A stretch of DNA of 64,000 bases from Azorinus chamasolen (taxonomy: Eukaryota > Mollusca > Bivalvia > Cardiida > Solecurtidae). Positions 45,396 through 55,456 of this stretch are shown here, piece by piece. Location of the stretch: the NCBI GenBank assembly GCA_963576725.1, contig OY755236.1, positions 68,542,379 to 68,606,378 of the forward strand. The letters run 5' to 3'. Below the pieces are notes generated by a model. The model was not told the DNA's origin. It searched no databases and saw only the letters and a list, made by a program, of their open reading frames with translations. The first letter of the stretch is position 1; every line of letters begins with the position of its first letter. Position numbers and translations under genes: made by a program.

Positions 45396-45760
45396 TACAG
45401 TGCTCCCTCTCTACAACGACACCCTTCGGGATACGAAGATTGTATGTGTTGTTCAGAGGGAGTTGTTATAGGGAGTGAAAATCAAACATAATTAGCTTGT
45501 TTGCAAATCCCCAGATAAGGTGTATTCCGAGAACTAAAACCGTTATGCCTCAATTAAACCCTATGTTGTGACCACTCTTTAGAAATGTCACAAAGTGACG
45601 ATTCTAAAGAGTGGTCACAAACTAGGGTTTGATGGAGGAATAAAGAAAATAGGATGGAAAAAGTTGTTTCTGGAGCCTTGTTGTTTCGGAAACAGTGACA
45701 TGCGTTGTTGTAAGGAGGGAATCGTTATTGAGAGGGCCGTTATAGGGAGGGAGCACTGTA
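45396..45760 (+). mobile_element. Family F MITE, 365 bp
   Basis: TA CAGTGCTCCCTCTCTACAAC to TATAGGGAGGGAGCACTG TA; colinear with the copy at 5155. Central hairpin ATGTTGTGACCACTCTTTAG is the family E stem. Confidence 0.92.
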
Positions 45761-45849
45761 GTTAGAAAGAGGACTGGAATAAAATTTGAGAGAGGAACAG
45801 ACAAAAATAGATTTGATGATAAAATTCATGTATTCTTAATTTGATTGCA

Positions 45850-45960
45850 TTTTGAGGGGTCAACTCTTTGCACGCAGGAATCATTTTTAACTAGTTACGG
45901 TTGAGTGTGCTTCAATGGCGTCTTGTCATGATCCAAACTGTTTGATATGCTGATTTTATT
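45850..45960. repeat. Family G fragment
   Basis: AACTCTTTGCACGCAGGAAT, GCGTCTTGTCATGATCCAAA CTGTTTG. Confidence 0.5.
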
Positions 45961-46084
45961 TTAGAAGATTAATTTATGACAAAATAAACTTTCAGTATTA
46001 CAGCAGAGGACATTTCTTACAGGTGACAGTTACTTACAAGTACAAAGAGTTCACCCTGTGAATGTGGTATATTTTTATGAGTGT

Positions 46085-46253
46085 ACATGTACTGGCATTT
46101 GTAAACAGTAGCTCTCTGATCAGTGACTGCACTGTTTGTCATTCCAATTACCTATACATATACTGTTGAATCTAGTCAATGGACTGTTATCATTTCAAGA
46201 ATAACCAATATGGACTATTCCACTCTGAAATGTCAGCATTCCAAGGGTTAATG
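46085..46253. mobile_element. Family I MITE, decayed
   Basis: GGCATTTGTAAACAGTAGCT, CACTGTTTGTCATTCCAATT, ATGGACTATTCCACTCTGAA, CAGCATTCCAAGGGTTAA. Confidence 0.65.
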
Positions 46254-46296
46254 TACAGAACAGCATCTTACCATGGAAACAACAGGTGAAATACCA

Positions 46297-46513
46297 TTAA
46301 CCCTTATAGTGGGAGACATGAGTCACTAATTTCCTTTGCAAACAGTGAAGACCAAGATGAGAGTGCTCCTACAGCCATCTCACTGAGGGTCTGCAATGTT
46401 TGTCATGTTACAGTTTTCTTTAAAGTTTAGAAAAATCACTAAATATTCACCATAAGCTTGACCTGTTTGAATTTTGGAATAGTCCATTTGAAAATTCCGT
46501 ATTTAAGGGTTAA
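46297..46513 (+). mobile_element. Family H MITE, 217 bp
   Basis: TTAACCCTTATAGTGGGAGA to CCGTATTTAAGGGTTAA. GCAAACAGTGAAGACCAAGA, tip GCTCCTACAGCC, GAGGGTCTGCAATGTTTGTC, CATAAGCTTGACCTGTTTGA. Confidence 0.88.
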
Positions 46514-46535
46514 CCTTTAAATATTTGTACTCTTA

Positions 46536-46765
46536 GCCTTTTCCCTTTTCAATATTCATGTAAGAAGTAGTGACATCATGAATATTTGTTAGCTGAAGTT
46601 TTATAAAGATACATGAAAACAGGTTTCATTTTACCTTGGCAGAAACTGTTGAATTAGATCTGTTACAAGTTCATACACAAACAGAACAGACCCTGATCAG
46701 ACGGCTCCTTCAGGAACCATCTGATCTTGATCTACTCTGCTTGCAAGGGCTTGAAAAAGCTTTAC
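46536..46765 (+). mobile_element. Family A MITE
   Basis: CAATATTCATGTAAGAAGTA, GACATCATGAATATTTGTTA, AACAGAACAGACCCTGATCA, tip GGCTCCTTCAGGAACC. Confidence 0.78.
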
Positions 46766-46814
46766 CATGGAAACCTCAGGTGGACAGCATTAACCTTTAA
46801 CAATTTGCACTCTT

Positions 46815-47042
46815 TACCCTTTCCTCCATAAATACACCTTTCTACGTCTCTGTAATAACCATTTCTTGAAGCCATTGTGATAAATAGAACATTTGTTCCT
46901 ATAGGAGCAAATGCTCTATTTATCACAATGGTTTTAAACTACAAAGTTCTAAAATTTTACTTTTCTCTAGTAAATGCTCCTTTTAGGTAGATTTTTTCAA
47001 AGAGGTTGGGTCTTAAAAATAGCCTATAGAGGAATGGGTTAA
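46815..47042 (+). mobile_element. Family C MITE, 228 bp
   Basis: ACCCTTTCCTCCATAAATAC, hairpin ATTGTGATAAATAGAACATT with tip TTGTTCCTATAGGAGCAA, ATAGAGGAATGGGTTAA. Confidence 0.9.
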
Positions 47043-47142
47043 GTTATTGTTGTCTACAGGAATTGTTTTCTGCTACATTTTTTTATTCCATTTCAAAAAC
47101 ACAATCGGTATATCAGACAGTTTTCATCCTGATGAGATGCTG

Positions 47143-47380
47143 AATCTTTTTCCTGACAGAGAAGCCTTTTCATACCTTTGCAAACCAAGTAGACCCAGAT
47201 CAAATGACTCCTGTAGCAGCCATCTGATCTGGGTCTACTCTGTTTACTAATGGGATTTTATAGGCTTGTTTTTACAGTTTCTGTGATGGCCAAACAATTC
47301 TATGGTCATAAAACTTCAGCATATAAATATTCATTATGTCATTATTTCTTACAATGAATATTCATGATGATGAGGTAATA
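47143..47380 (-). mobile_element. Family A MITE
   Basis: CTTTTCATACCTTTGCAAAC, AAGTAGACCCAGATCAAATG, tip ACTCCTGTAGCAGCC, CATTATTTCTTACAATGAAT. A family G scrap (ATCCTGATGAGATGC) precedes it. Confidence 0.75.
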
Positions 47381-47521
47381 AGTCACATCATGATATTGTA
47401 TCTTGATCCAGCCTGTTTCCAGACTTAGTCAATAATTTTACAGTGGTAATAGTTTTATACACATTCCAACATATACCAACATACTTGAAAGATAAAACCT
47501 GTTGAATTTTCAAAAGTAATT

Positions 47522-47718
47522 TTAACCCTTGGAATGTGGAAAACAAGTGTACTGTGTATACCCACATCTAAGGACTCCTACAGGAGCCCCCAGTTAGGGT
47601 CTGCACTATTTTTCATTCAGAATCCTGTCACAAATAACCCCATTCCATACTGAATGGGCTATATAGTTCAACATTGACGAGCCATTTCACATTGAAAAGT
47701 CAGCATTCAAAGGATTAA
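47522..47718 (+). mobile_element. Family I MITE, model copy (197 bp)
   Basis: TTAACCCTTGGAATGTGGAA to AGCATTCAAAGGATTAA. Hairpin tip GACTCCTACAGGAGCC, CATACTGAATGGGCTATATA, GAGCCATTTCACATTGAAAA. Confidence 0.85.
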
Positions 47719-47766
47719 GTTAGAGATAACAGGAAAAGTGTCAAGTCATAAATTTCGATCAAGTCT

Positions 47767-48190
47767 TTGTTAACCTTTCCCTGTTCTAAATTTATTTCAA
47801 TTTTCAATACCTACTGAATATTCATAGACAAAATAGTTTTAATGAAATATGGAAGGTGGAACATTGTAGCCATTTTAGAAAGTAACGAAACAAGATTATA
47901 TCAAATTCCATTAGCAAACAGAGCAGACCCTGATCAGAAAGCTCCTATAGGAGCCGTCTGATCTGGGTCTTCTCTGTTTGCAAATGCAAACCTTGACAAA
48001 CTGAGAAGAGTCAGATCAGACAGCTTCTATATGAGCCATCTGATCAGAGACGGCTCTGTTTGCTTATGGCCCCTGCTTATGGAATTATATAGATCTGGAA
48101 TTATATAGATATTATTCTGTTATGTCTATATAATAATATATAATAATATATATAAACATGGCCAAAACTTCCTATGTTCATATGCTTAAA
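47767..48190. mobile_element. Family A2 MITE fused to a reverse family A copy
   Basis: TTAACCTTTCCCTGTTCTAA, hairpin tip AGCTCCTATAGGAGCC (to about 47990), then AAGAGTCAGATCAGACAGCT, CTCTGTTTGCTTATGG and a tail with expanded TATAATAATA. Confidence 0.78.
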
Positions 48191-48399
48191 AAGAGAGGTA
48201 GTGTCATAAGACCAGGGCTCCTGCTATAAGCTTATGCAAGCTGACATGTTTTCCGTAACAGATGGGTTTCAAGTACCTTTGCATTGACATTATGATATAT
48301 TGCAAGCAGACAAATCTGTTGGTTTGAAATTTCACCATGGCTGTATTAAATTCTGAATATGCTTCAGCACAGATGGGTATAGGCTTTGTCATTGTACCC

Positions 48400-48490
48400 T
48401 GTGCTTGCTTTAAGTGGCAAATTCGTGATCACCTATGCAAGCAGTTTGGATCCAGATGAAATGCAGAATTCAGTGTCTCATCAGGCAAAT
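48400..48490. repeat. Family G fragment
   Basis: GTGATCACCTATGCAAGCAG, TTTGGATCCAGATGAAATGC, AGTGTCTCATCAG. Confidence 0.6.
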
Positions 48491-48834
48491 CTATAAGCAG
48501 TACCAACAAGAGTTTGACTGAGAAATACCCAGGTATTACGATCAGTGATTTTGAGTAGATCAGTATGCCTCTAATGATCTGATCGTTAGTGCTGGGCTTT
48601 GATGAATGTAGTAATATTTCCTTTGAATTTGTCAAATATGGTAATCATAGTGCAGATGGGTAAATTAAGACAAATGGTTTGGGCTAGGGAGGAGTACAAA
48701 CTGATACATGTACCATTAAACTCAGAGCTCCAGATAAGATGCGTTAAGATTCAAACACTTCACGAATAATTATTCCTTATTTATACCACATAATTTATTA
48801 ATATAATTATGAGGTCTTTGAATACAGGTTGTTA

Positions 48835-48955
48835 TATATATAGTGCAGGAGCTCTCTGCATAACTTTTGTCCTGCATTAAGCTGTATTGAAAATCAAGAA
48901 TTAGATTTTTGAGTGGCTGCGGTATTAGAGAGACTTTACGGTATTACAAACATAA
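48835..48955. repeat. Right half of a family D MITE
   Basis: GCAGGAGCTCTCTGCATAAC, GTCCTGCATTAAGCTG, ATTAGAGAGACTTTACGGTA. Confidence 0.65.
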
Positions 48956-48967
48956 ATGGATTAACAC

Positions 48968-49118
48968 TTTGACAAATAGAATCTGGTGTGTACTCAAATA
49001 CTAAAATCGTCCTTTCTCCATCAAACCCTATGTTGTGACCACTCATAGGGTTTGCTGGAGAAATAAAAGAGTTATTTTTGAAATTTTTTGAATTTACGCT
49101 TCTTATCCTGACCCCTGC
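48968..49118. mobile_element. Family E element, hairpin shortened
   Basis: GTGTGTACTCAAATACTAAA, CCATCAAACCCTATGTTGTG ACCACTCATAGGGTTTGCTG, TTTACGCTTCTTATCCTGAC. The hairpin tip is deleted. Confidence 0.75.
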
Positions 49119-49246
49119 ATATAAACATATAAATCATTATCGTTATATTGCTGCTAATGATCTAGATTGCAGCATTATTGACACTTTTTGTTAGTCCAAA
49201 ATTGTCTCCACCACATTGAATTATTAGCCAAGTCATATGTTTAGAT

Positions 49247-49442
49247 ATTTACTCTTTCCTTCATTATAAATGCCTTTTGACGCCTTTGCAAACAGGTAAG
49301 GGCCAGATCCGATCATTCAGGCTCCTAAAGGAGTGGTCTGATCAGAGTCTGTTCTGTTTGCTTATGGTATAATATAGATCTTATTCTGAGTTTCTGTCTT
49401 GAGCCAAAATGTCCTGTGTTCATAATTATGGCATTATAAAAT
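49247..49442 (-). mobile_element. Family A MITE
   Basis: TACTCTTTCCTTCATTATAA, GCAAACAGGTAAGGGCCAGA, tip GGCTCCTAAAGGAG, CTGTTTGCTTATGGTATAAT. Confidence 0.8.
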
Positions 49443-49477
49443 AATGAAAAATAATGAAATAACATTTAATATGTACG

Positions 49478-49935
49478 ATGCAGAGGTCCTGATAAGGTGC
49501 GTAAATTAACCCTTCGCTTGCTGAATTTTAAAATACATTTCTCCTTCTTTACCCATTCCCTGTTGTATAATTACATATATCTTCACTGTGTACAAGTATA
49601 TCGCTGTGCAATCACTGCTGATGAGTGCATTGGTTGCACAATCAACTTGTAAATTGTGCAGACCCTGATGAGACAGCTCCTGCAGGAGCTGTCTCATCTG
49701 GGTCTTCACTATTTACAGGTAGGTATATTGACGCGAATAGCAAGCGAAGGGTTAAAACATTTTCAATAATACCTTCTTTCCACCAAACCCTATGTTGTAA
49801 CCAGACTTTCTCTATAGAACCATCTCGAAGATATGATAACTAAAGTCTTAGTGGTCACAACATAGGGTTTGGTGGAGATTAATGACAATTTTAGTACTTG
49901 AATACGATGTTTATCTTTTGCTCTGCAATGTCATT
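49478..49935. mobile_element. Family E element carrying family B
   Basis: GCAGAGGTCCTGATAAGGTG CGTAAA, family B at TTAA, then AACATTTTCAATAATACC, CACCAAACCCTATGTTGTAA, GTGGTCACAACATAGGGTTT. Confidence 0.88.
49506..49755 (+). mobile_element. Family B MITE nested in family E (250 bp)
   Basis: TTAACCCTTCGCTTGCTGAA to AGCAAGCGAAGGGTTAA. Hairpin 49649-49716, 68 bp, tip CAGCTCCTGCAGGAGCTG. Empty-site comparison with E at 37040 and 38800 shows TTAA is duplicated. Confidence 0.94.
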
Positions 49936-50149
49936 GTTTTTACACGAATATGAAACAAGAAAAGGACTAATGGTAATTTACACCCAGTCATGTCATCAGT
50001 GTATGAATGATAATAATAGATTTGTTTTCTGAGATACTGATCAAGGTTTCATAACACATTGCAGTACTGTATCTCACTTATTTTCAGACTGCATGGGTGT
50101 GGTTACAGTAAATAATAGATTTGAATGGGCATGTTTCATTCAAGTTTAA

Positions 50150-50576
50150 TCCTTTGAGTACAGGAAATTAATATATTGGCTTTGATCGGGGTCTACACTG
50201 GTTGTCATTCAAAATCCCCTAGCAGACTTACTGCAACTCTTTCATACTGTATGGGTTCTTTAGCTAACCCTTTCCTTCATATAAATGCTTTTTTACACAT
50301 TTGCAAATAGAGCAGACCGGACATGGCCAGATCAGATGGTTTTTGTAGGAGTCGTCTAATCAAGGTCTGCTCTGTTTGCTTGTGGTATAATATAGATCTA
50401 ATTTTACAGTTTCAGCCTCAGCCTAAAATTAATGTCCTGTACATGTATTCATATGAAAATTTATCTGATTGATATTCATGATATCATTATTTCTTACATG
50501 AATGTTGAATAGGGAAAACGTTAAATACTTAATTAACTATAACTCTACTTTGAATATGCAACATTCACAGGGTTAA
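50150..50576. mobile_element. Family I MITE interrupted by family A
   Basis: CACTGGTTGTCATTCAAAAT, CATACTGTATGGGTTCTTTA; A copy 50265-50524; resumes near TATGCAACATTCACAGGGTTAA. Confidence 0.65.
50265..50524 (-). mobile_element. Family A MITE nested in family I
   Basis: CTAACCCTTTCCTTCATATA, AATAGAGCAGACCGGACATG, tip TTTTTGTAGGAG, TTACATGAATGTTGAATAGG. Confidence 0.8.
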
Positions 50577-51030
50577 GGAAGTTTGAAGGTCACCAGGTTT
50601 TAAAAAGAGACCAATTTATGCACTTTTTTGTGATGGTTTCTACAGGGAAGTTAGGTATACAAATGTATGCAAATATTTTAATAAGTGTATACATGTACAT
50701 GTATATTATCTAATAAAATACTTTTGACATTTCTCCACCAAACCCTATCTTGCAGAGTTCTAGCAAGATAGACTTATTAAACTGAGAAATAAGAAGTCAT
50801 ATTCTGTGTATAATCTTGTTTGAGCGATTTTGTTGTTGTTACTTGTAAAAGGTGCTTACAATGGATATACATTTTTTTCAGTGCCTCATATGGCTGAATA
50901 ATTCCTGAGTGTCACAAGAATTGATCCCCCAGCATACTTGCCATTTTATTTAAAGAAACTTTATGATTGTAATATGAAAATTTAAACCAGGATGTAGTCC
51001 ATAAAGTGGGATGGGTACCTGCAAGGGAAG
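50577..51030. other. Little recognised
   Basis: A family E scrap at 50730-50800 (TTTCTCCACCAAACCCTATC); otherwise unassigned. Confidence 0.45.
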
Positions 51031-51068
51031 TTGGGGTGGGGGGGTGGGGGGTGGGGTGGGGGGGGGGA
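51031..51068. repeat. G-rich tract
   Basis: Runs of 4-10 G separated by T; can form G-quadruplexes. Confidence 0.85.
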
Positions 51069-51104
51069 GTGTTCAATTGGTGCAGGCCTGGTTATACAAA
51101 ACAC

Positions 51105-51329
51105 TTAACCCTTTCCTCCATAGGCTATTTTAAAACCCAACCTCTTTGACTGAATCTACCGAAAAGGAGCATTTATTAGAGAAAAGGAAAATGTTGTAAT
51201 TGTGAAGTATAGAAACCATAATGTGATAAATAGAGACTTATGCAAGTCTTGTGCTTTATTTATCATAATGGTTTCAAGAAGTGACGATTACAGATGCGTA
51301 GAAAGGCGTATTTATGGAGGAAAGGGTTA
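51105..51329 (-). mobile_element. Family C MITE
   Basis: TTAACCCTTTCCTCCATAGG, ACCGAAAAGGAGCATTTATT, stem present but tip diverged (CTTATGCAAGTCTTG), TTTATGGAGGAAAGGGTTA. Confidence 0.87.
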
Positions 51330-51351
51330 CCGTATAACCCTTTCATTCATA

Positions 51352-51585
51352 TTAACCCTTTCCTTCACTTGAACGCTTTTTCACATATTTGCAAACAGAG
51401 TAGACCCAGATCAGACTGTCTGATCAGGGTCTGCTCTGTTTGCTAATGGAATTTGATAGTTTTGTTTCCTTACTTTCTAAAATAGTTCAAGTGTTCCACC
51501 TTCCTCATTTCATTGTAACTAATTGCCAATGAATATTCAGTAGGTATTGAAATTTGGAATAAACATAGAAAAGGGGAAGGGTTAG
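51352..51585 (-). mobile_element. Family A2 MITE, tipless hairpin
   Basis: TTAACCCTTTCCTTCACTTG, GTAGACCCAGATCAGACTGT CTGATCAGGG: the GCTCC/GGAGC tip is exactly missing; GGTATTGAAATTTGGAATAA. Confidence 0.88.
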
Positions 51586-51597
51586 CACCTTAAATTT

Positions 51598-51824
51598 CAG
51601 GCCTTTGCAGACCCTGATCAGGCTGCTCCTACACTGTGTCACAGAGCCTCTAGCTGTTTGCTTATGAAATTATGATAGACCAGACGGGTCACCTGACTTC
51701 ACAATTTCTAACAGTATGAAAACAGATGCAGTGTGCAAATGCAATTATAAAAATTCAGTTTATAAATATTCATAATGTCATTATCATTATTTCCTACTTG
51801 AATTTTCAACAAGGAAATGGTTAA
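51598..51824 (-). mobile_element. Family A remnant
   Basis: GCAGACCCTGATCAGGCTGC TCC, TTTGCTTATGAAATTATGAT, ACAAGGAAATGGTTAA. Confidence 0.65.
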
Positions 51825-51835
51825 AAGTTCTATTG

Positions 51836-51912
51836 CTCAATGCCCAGCGGCAGGGGTAGTGCTAGGACTGGTCAGTTCATGCAGTGTCAAGATTATGTGA
51901 CAAAAATGGTGG
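51836..51912 (+). mobile_element. SINE body fragment
   Basis: CAGGGGTAGTGCTAGGACTG followed by GCAGTGTCAAGATTATGTG matches the body of the SINE at 29641; head and tail are gone. Confidence 0.6.
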
Positions 51913-51918
51913 GATTGG

Positions 51919-52135
51919 TAGCCCTTTGCTCCATTACTTTTGTCTCTTGAAACAGAGTAGACCCAGATCAGATGGCTCCGTCTGCTCTGTTTACTTTAAT
52001 GGAGCTGATTCTACAGATAATGTACATATGATTCTACCGTGAGTTTCTGCCAAAGCTAACATCCCTGTAGTGTTCATGTAGCATTATGAAAATTCAGCTC
52101 ATATATGTCCACATTTCTTGCGTGAATATTCATGA
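51919..52135 (-). mobile_element. Family A MITE
   Basis: AGCCCTTTGCTCCATTACTT, AAACAGAGTAGACCCAGATC, tip lost, GTGAATATTCATGAGGTTG. Confidence 0.72.
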
Positions 52136-52373
52136 GGTTGTTGTCGTTATGGTGGTTGTCATTTGAAAAGTTTAATGTTGGCTATTACTTCTTTGCTATT
52201 CATGCAAATCTTATGACAATTCACATGCTTGTTCACTGTCACAAGGGCTACAGTTGAACAAACGATCATTGGCACCCATATGCAATGCTCTTGTTTGTAT
52301 GTTTCCCTTCTCTACTGATATCCTATAGCTCTAGAGTTCAAATATGAAGTATTATCTAAGTCAAGGTCTTCAG

Positions 52374-52850
52374 CCCTTTACTTCATAGATACACCTTTTA
52401 ACCCTTCGCTTGCTATTCACGTCAATATACGTACCTGTAAATAGTGAAGACCCAGATGAGACAGCTCCTGCAGGAGCTGTTTCATCAGGGTCTGCACTAT
52501 TTACAAATTGATTTTGCAACCAGTGCACTCCACAGCAGTGATTACACAGTGAAGATATATGTAATTATACAACAGGATATGGGTAAAGAAGGAGAAATGT
52601 ATTTTAAAATTCAGCAAGAGAAGGGTTAACACCCTTGTAAATGTAGTAGACCCAGATTATATAAGACAGCTCCTGTAGGAGCCATATTGATCAGGTTCTG
52701 CTCTATTAACTTATGAAACAATGTAGATCGGATTGTACTTTTCTGCCATTGCCAAAAATTCCCTTACACGTAATTATGCCTTTATAAAAATGCATCTAGT
52801 AAATTAATATTCATGATGTAGATATATTATATCTAACATGACTAGGGTTA
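52374..52850 (-). mobile_element. Family A MITE with family B at its TTAA
   Basis: CCCTTTACTTCATAGATACA CCT, B insertion, then CACCCTTGTAAATGTAGTAG, tip AGCTCCTGTAGGAGCC, TAATATTCATGATGTAGAT. Confidence 0.82.
52398..52629 (-). mobile_element. Family B MITE nested in family A
   Basis: TTAACCCTTCGCTTGCTATT to CAAGAGAAGGGTTAA. Its first 109 bp plus 37 bp of flank are identical to 53922-54067. Confidence 0.93.
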
Positions 52851-53001
52851 AAAACAATAACAAAAAACTTCTGAGCTGACTGTTGTACATATTACTGGAT
52901 GACGTCATTGTGTAGTTCTCCAACATTGTGTCATTAATGCATACCTGTATATTCTCTGTTGCCCTATATTCAGCATTACCTAGGCTTCCTGAAACACTCT
53001 G
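52851..53001. other. No recognised feature
   Basis: Unassigned intron sequence. Confidence 0.4.
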
Positions 53002-53166
53002 TTAACCGTTTCTCTGTTCATATATGATGACTTCATGCATAAATCTATTACAGTAGTGCAAGAGTTTTGCCATGACTAAAACTGAATATTCAGATCTATA
53101 TCATGTTATAAGCAAATAGAGTAGACCCTGATCAGCTGCATGAAAGGCGTTTATATGAAGGAATCA
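53002..53166 (+). mobile_element. Family A fragment
   Basis: GTTAACCGTTTCTCTGTTCA, AGCAAATAGAGTAGACCCTG, GGCGTTTATATGAAGGAATC; tip deleted. Confidence 0.65.
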
Positions 53167-53204
53167 TAAGAATGCTGACTATTCAAGGCAGAATGGTCCA
53201 TCAT

Positions 53205-53365
53205 CAGTGTTTAAAAACAGTGCTTTCAGTATTAAAGGCTTAAATCTGCTAGAGAATACGGAATGTCACTAACGACGCAGATCCTGATTCAAGGGCCTCC
53301 GCTAGGAGCTCTCTGATCTGGGTCTACACTGTTTGCAAATTCCAGCACACTTATTTCCTGCATTC
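53205..53365. repeat. H/I-type MITE remnant
   Basis: GACGCAGATCCTGATTCAAG, GGCCTCCGCTAGGAGCTCTC, GGGTCTACACTGTTTGC. Confidence 0.55.
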
Positions 53366-53503
53366 ACAAATGTAATTACAAGAATGCTATGAGGAAATTG
53401 TGATGATAATTACAGTTTGCATTCAATGAGGGACACAGGGACAGCATAATATTAGAATCCAAACAAACAAAACAAAAACTGTTTTGATAATAGCAAAAAC
53501 AGA

Positions 53504-53710
53504 TACAGTAAAACCTCTCTATAACGGCTACTAAATTACATCAAGTATTTTGTGTTAAAGACAGGTGGCTGCTTAAAGCAAGGTGAAAGTAAAACAGAAC
53601 GCTCCTATAGGAGCGATCTGTTTTACTTTCACCTTGCTTTAGCAGCCACCTGTCCCAGATACCAAATAATTAACACAATTTAGTGGCCGTTATAGAGAGG
53701 TTGTACTTTA
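53504..53710. mobile_element. Family D MITE
   Basis: TA CAGTAAAACCTCTCTATAAC to TAGAGAGGTTGTACTTTA. Hairpin tip ACGCTCCTATAGGAGCG. Confidence 0.9.
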
Positions 53711-53790
53711 ATCTCATTTTAGAAATTGGTGCTTATAAAAGATTTAGCAGACTATAAGTCTCTTAGCCTTTTATTCCATAAATACACCTT

Positions 53791-53921
53791 TTAACCCTTC
53801 GCTTGCTTTTCACATCAATATACCTACCTGTAAATAGTGAAGACCCAGATGAGACAGCTCCTGCAGGAGCTGTTTCATCAGGGTCTGCACTATTTACAAG
53901 TTGATTGTGCAACCAGTGCAC
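53791..53921 (-). mobile_element. Truncated family B MITE
   Basis: TTAACCCTTCGCTTGCTTTT through the hairpin to CAACCAGTGCAC, where it breaks directly into TCAAGGTCTTCAGCCC, sequence that flanks the B copy at 52361. Confidence 0.88.
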
Positions 53922-53958
53922 TCAAGGTCTTCAGCCCTTTACTTCATAGATACACCTT

Positions 53959-54208
53959 TTAACCCTTCGCTTGCTATTCACGTCAATATACGTACCTGTA
54001 AATAGTGAAGACCCAGATGAGACAGCTCCTGCAGGAGCTGTTTCATCAGGGTCTGCACTATTTACAAGTTGATTGTGCAACCAGTGCACTCCACAGCAGT
54101 GATTGCACAGCGAAATACTTGTACACAGTGAATATATATGTAATTATACAACAGGGCATGAGTAAAGAAGGAGAAATGTATTTTAAAATTCAGCAAGCGA
54201 AGGGTTAA
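53959..54208 (-). mobile_element. Family B MITE (250 bp)
   Basis: TTAACCCTTCGCTTGCTATT to GCAAGCGAAGGGTTAA; intact hairpin. Nested in family A at the same CACCTTTTAA site as the copy at 52398. Confidence 0.93.
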
Positions 54209-54356
54209 TACATTTGCAAACAGAGTACCCAGATCAGATGGCTCCAGATATATAGCCGTCTTATCAGAGTCTGCTCTGTTTGCTTATGACAATTGATATA
54301 GATCTTGTTCTACTGTATCTACCATGACAAACATTTCCTACTTAGTATGCCATTTG

Positions 54357-54594
54357 TTACCCGTTCCTCCATGAATATTCGTGTAAGAAAATATGACATC
54401 ATGAATATTAATTCGATTAATTTGTTATAAAAGCACATGGACACAGGAAATTTTGGTAATGACAGACAATGCAGAATCATATCTATATCATATTAAGCAA
54501 ACAGAGCAGACCCAGATCAGACGGCTCCTATAGGAGCCATCTGACCTGGGTCTACTGTGTAGACATATTTATTTAGGAAAGGGTTTAAAAAATC
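54357..54594 (+). mobile_element. Family A MITE
   Basis: TTACCCGTTCCTCCATGAAT, GTGTAAGAAAATATGACATC, GCAAACAGAGCAGACCCAGA, tip GGCTCCTATAGGAGCC, GGAAAGGGTTTAA. Confidence 0.87.
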
Positions 54595-54832
54595 AAAAAA
54601 ATATTCATCATGTCCTATAATTTCAGACATGAATATTCATTGAGTAAATTAAAGGGATAAATATATATGAGGTGTATATATGAGGTGTAAGATTACCACT
54701 ATCCTATCCATATACCAGCCAGAGGTACCATAGTATCAGCAATCACTGCTAACAGTCTTTGATGTGGCTTTACTGGCTTATCCAGGTGTTATGGTTTGAT
54801 GCAGATCTCATTGCAAGATAACTCGATCTCTG

Positions 54833-55082
54833 TTAACCTTTTGCTCCTTAAATACACCTTTTTATGCCTTTGCAAACAGAGAAGACCCTGATCAGACGTA
54901 GGAGCCATCTGATCAGGATCTGCTCAGTTTGCTTAATATGAATTAATATCTATATTATTGTAGAATGTACAGTTAAATCTGCCATTGTTGAAACTTTCTG
55001 TTTCTTCATAACAAGAATCAGTCTAATTATTATTGATAATGTTATTATTTCTTACATGAATATTCATGGAGTAAAGGGTTAA
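54833..55082 (-). mobile_element. Family A MITE, 250 bp
   Basis: TTAACCTTTTGCTCCTTAAA, GCAAACAGAGAAGACCCTGA, TAGGAGCCATCTGATCAGGA, ATTCATGGAGTAAAGGGTTAA. Confidence 0.9.
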
Positions 55083-55244
55083 TCAGATTCAATGCTGCCT
55101 TGACCCTACCTGCCATTTTGATATTGAGATCCAGCGACAGAACAGTATTAGACTAACGGGATAAGCTGAGTGAAGGTACATCATAACATGTACTAGTATA
55201 CAGCCGGTATTCCACGACTCCATGTGCGCAGTCTGTGTTTTCTG

Positions 55245-55456
55245 TACAGTAAAACCTCTCTAAACCGGAATTCTAGTAGAGAAGAATCTATATACTTTTA
55301 TATATGCAGGTGGCTGCTTAATGCAGGGTGAAAGTCATACAGAAAGCTCCTCTAGGAGCTTTCTGCATGACTTTCACCCTGCATTAAGCTGCCACCTGTC
55401 TCCAAGACCGACATCTATACTAAATTTAACGTCCGGTTTAGAGAGGTTTTTCTGTA
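55245..55456. mobile_element. Family D MITE
   Basis: TA CAGTAAAACCTCTCTAAACC to TTAGAGAGGTTTTTCTG TA. Hairpin TTAATGCAGGGTGAAAGTCA, tip AAAGCTCCTCTAGGAGCTTT. Confidence 0.93.

Larger units (their letters stand above)
53760..54660 (-). mobile_element. Composite of family A with nested B, B and A copies
   Basis: A start at 53765 (TTTTATTCCATAAATACACC), truncated B5 53791-53921, second A start, B6 53959-54208, A stem 54209-54356, forward A 54357-54594, then A tail ATGAATATTCATTGAGTAAA. Confidence 0.75.
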
